Source: Propionibacteriaceae bacterium (lineage in GTDB: Bacteria > Actinomycetota > Actinomycetes > Propionibacteriales > Propionibacteriaceae). From it: a DNA stretch of 7,450 bases. This document shows, in pieces, positions 6,330 through 7,450 of this stretch. Position 1 is the first letter of the stretch; each line of letters opens with the position of its first letter. The DNA lies in assembly GCA_003451975.1 (NCBI GenBank), contig DMIX01000036.1, forward strand, positions 1 through 7,450, in the 5' to 3' direction. The translations under genes and the position numbers were made by a program. Below the pieces are notes generated by a model. That model did not search any database. It had not been told where the DNA came from and saw only the letters and a program-made list of their open reading frames with translations.

Positions 6330-7259
6330 ATGGGTTCCTCAGTAGTCGTCATCGGGAACTTCGATGGCGTCCATCCCGGGCACCGTGAGGTACTGGCCGA
6401 GGCGAAGCGACGCCACCCCGAACTGCCGCTGATCGTGGTCACCTTCTGGCCCCATCCGGTGTCAGTGTTGCGTCCAGACGCTGCCCCCATGCTGCTCACC
6501 AGCCTGGACGGACGCATCGAGCACCTCACCGCTGCCGGTGCCGACGACGTTCAGGTCGTCGACTTCACCTCCGAACTCGCTGCCTGGGCGCCGTCGCGAT
6601 TCGTCGAGGAGATTGTGGTTCCGCTCGATCCGACACTGGTCGTGGTCGGAGAGAACTTCCGGTTTGGCCATGGCGCGGCCGGCTCGGTCGAGACGCTGAC
6701 CGAACTGGCTGCGGGACGCTTCGAGGTGGAGGGGCTGACCCTGGTGCGCTTCGGTGATGAGGAAACGTGCTCCACCCGCATTCGGGAGGCGCTGGCGGCG
6801 GGCAATGTCGAACACGCCGCCGAACACCTGGGTCGTCCGTTCTGTTTTCGAGGTGTTGTGACTCACGGGGATCGCCGTGGTCGGGAATTGGGTTTCCCGA
6901 CGGCGAATCTGCCGGTGCCACCCATGCTGGCCTGTCCCAGCGACGGCGTCTACGCAGGCTGGGTGACGCGCCGTGACGGTCTGGACGCCCACGGTGAGGT
7001 CCCCGCGGAAGGCGGTTCGGAGCGTTGGCCGGCAGCGGTCTCGGTAGGTACGAATCCCACCTTTGACGGGCTTTCCCGGCGAGTGGAGTCCTACGTCCTG
7101 GATCGTGACGACCTCGAGCTCTACGACGCGCCGATCAATGTCGAGTTCATCGCCCGGATTCGTGGGCAGATCCGCTTCACCGATATCGGTGAACTCATCG
7201 AGCAGATGCACGACGATGTGCGGCAATGCCGCGAACTGCTCGGCCTGAATCACTCCTGA
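6330..7259 (+). CDS. ribF: Bifunctional riboflavin kinase/FMN adenylyltransferase
   Basis: RibF makes FMN from riboflavin and ATP, then FAD from FMN and ATP, in the cytoplasm. The product is 309 residues from the ATG at 6330. The N-terminal nucleotidyltransferase domain shows GNFDGVHPGH (9-18), TFWPHP (38-43), VVGENFRFGHGAAGS (105-119) and STRIREAL (148-155). The C-terminal flavokinase domain (about 166-305) shows GDRRGRELGFPTANL (180-194), DGVYAGWV (205-212), SVGTNPTF (238-245), VESYVLD with the likely catalytic Glu253, and FIARIRGQIRF (273-283). ATG 6330 is preferred over GTG 6273: GGAAAGGG lies four bases before it, and a candidate -10 element (6286-6291) falls inside the longer version. 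With this start the protein lacks the short WRGLDEVP-like leader common in other RibFs; the longer version (328 residues) does not restore it. In many bacteria ribF directly follows truB; here the liv operon lies between them. Confidence 0.94.
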   Translation: MGSSVVVIGNFDGVHPGHREVLAEAKRRHPELPLIVVTFWPHPVSVLRPDAAPMLLTSLDGRIEHLTAAGADDVQVVDFTSELAAWAPSRFVEEIVVPLDPTLVVVGENFRFGHGAAGSVETLTELAAGRFEVEGLTLVRFGDEETCSTRIREALAAGNVEHAAEHLGRPFCFRGVVTHGDRRGRELGFPTANLPVPPMLACPSDGVYAGWVTRRDGLDAHGEVPAEGGSERWPAAVSVGTNPTFDGLSRRVESYVLDRDDLELYDAPINVEFIARIRGQIRFTDIGELIEQMHDDVRQCRELLGLNHS

Positions 7260-7263
7260 GTCT

Positions 7264-7310
7264 GGACAAGACGAAGCCCCGACCGAATCGGCCGGGGCTT
7301 CGTCTTGTCC
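7264..7310. terminator. Bidirectional terminator hairpin between ribF and pntB
   Basis: Bases 7264-7281 pair perfectly with 7293-7310 (18 bp, GC-rich core AAGCCCCG/CGGGGCTT). The 11-base apex can add CCG/CGG pairs around AAT. It starts five bases after the ribF stop and lies ten bases beyond the pntB stop on the other strand, so it can end both convergent transcripts. No T run is present on either side, as is common for actinobacterial terminators. Confidence 0.87.
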
Positions 7311-7320
7311 GCAATAAGGA

Positions 7321-7450
7321 TCAGGCGGGAACTGACAGCGACTGCAGAATGTCCTCGACCCGCTGCTTGGCATCGCCGAACAGCATCTGGGTGTTCTCCT
7401 TGAAGAACAGGGGATTCTGCACGCCGGCGTAGCCGGTGGCCATCGACCGC
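7321..7450 (-). CDS. pntB: NAD(P) transhydrogenase subunit beta, 3' end (partial)
   Basis: Only the last 42 residues are in the window; the gene continues past 7450 on the minus strand. The reading [20 protein letters not shown] followed by QMLFGDAK matches the extreme C-terminus of PntB. That region belongs to the NADP(H)-binding domain III of the membrane proton-translocating transhydrogenase, which couples proton flow to hydride transfer between NADH and NADP+. The RSM-x-x-GYAG-x-x-NPLF pattern is the conserved NADP-binding loop. The tail ([12 protein letters not shown]) is slightly longer than the E. coli ending. pntA and the rest of pntB are expected beyond the right edge. The gene is convergent with ribF and shares its terminator. 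Confidence 0.92.
   Translation of the reverse strand, partial: RSMATGYAGVQNPLFFKENTQMLFGDAKQRVEDILQSLSVPA

Noticed and set aside
6462..7373. Minus-strand open frame (303 codons) across ribF and the terminator
   Set aside because: It overlaps pntB in another frame, runs through the terminator hairpin and is antisense to an intact ribF.
1..7450. Mobile elements, CRISPR arrays, tRNA or rRNA genes, attachment sites
   Set aside because: Looked for by eye on both strands; no transposase, regularly spaced repeats, tRNA-like cloverleaf or integration repeats were seen.

Overview
The window comes from a high-GC Gram-positive chromosome, most likely an actinobacterium. The evidence is strong GC bias at third codon positions, GTG and TTG starts, a lipoprotein-type solute-binding protein, and RbfA/TruB/RibF proteins that resemble actinobacterial versions. 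The direct rbfA-truB junction, without an intervening nrnA-like gene, would suit a Propionibacteriaceae-like lineage. That placement is a guess from gene order, not something shown by the sequence.

Layout: (1) 1-307, the 3' end of rbfA, a ribosome maturation factor, overlaps (2) truB, 300-1235, the tRNA Psi55 synthase. (3) A 242-base intergenic region, 1236-1477, holds an imperfect 16-bp inverted repeat, a 10-bp palindrome, a possible micro-ORF with five consecutive branched-chain amino acid codons, a weak promoter candidate and a strong ribosome binding site. (4) A complete five-gene branched-chain amino acid ABC transporter operon, livK-livH-livM-livG-livF, spans 1478-6239. The last four genes overlap or nearly abut, and a 16-bp hairpin separates livK from livH. 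(5) A short spacer carries a candidate promoter and is followed by ribF, about 6330-7259, the bifunctional FMN/FAD synthesis enzyme. (6) A perfect 18-bp hairpin at 7264-7310 acts as a shared terminator between ribF and (7) the 3' end of a minus-strand gene, pntB, 7321-7450, the NAD(P) transhydrogenase beta subunit.

How the genes work together: LivK is predicted to be a membrane-anchored lipoprotein that captures the amino acid outside the cell. LivH and LivM form the channel, and LivG and LivF hydrolyse ATP to drive import. rbfA, truB and ribF belong to the translation/ribosome cluster that is widely conserved in bacteria (infB-rbfA-truB-ribF). The liv operon sits between truB and ribF, which are often direct neighbours elsewhere.

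Nothing here is a clearly new system: every long gene is a recognisable family member. The parts worth a second look are non-coding: the livK upstream region, where repeat structures coincide with Ile/Leu/Ile/Val/Val codons, and the livK-livH intercistronic hairpin.
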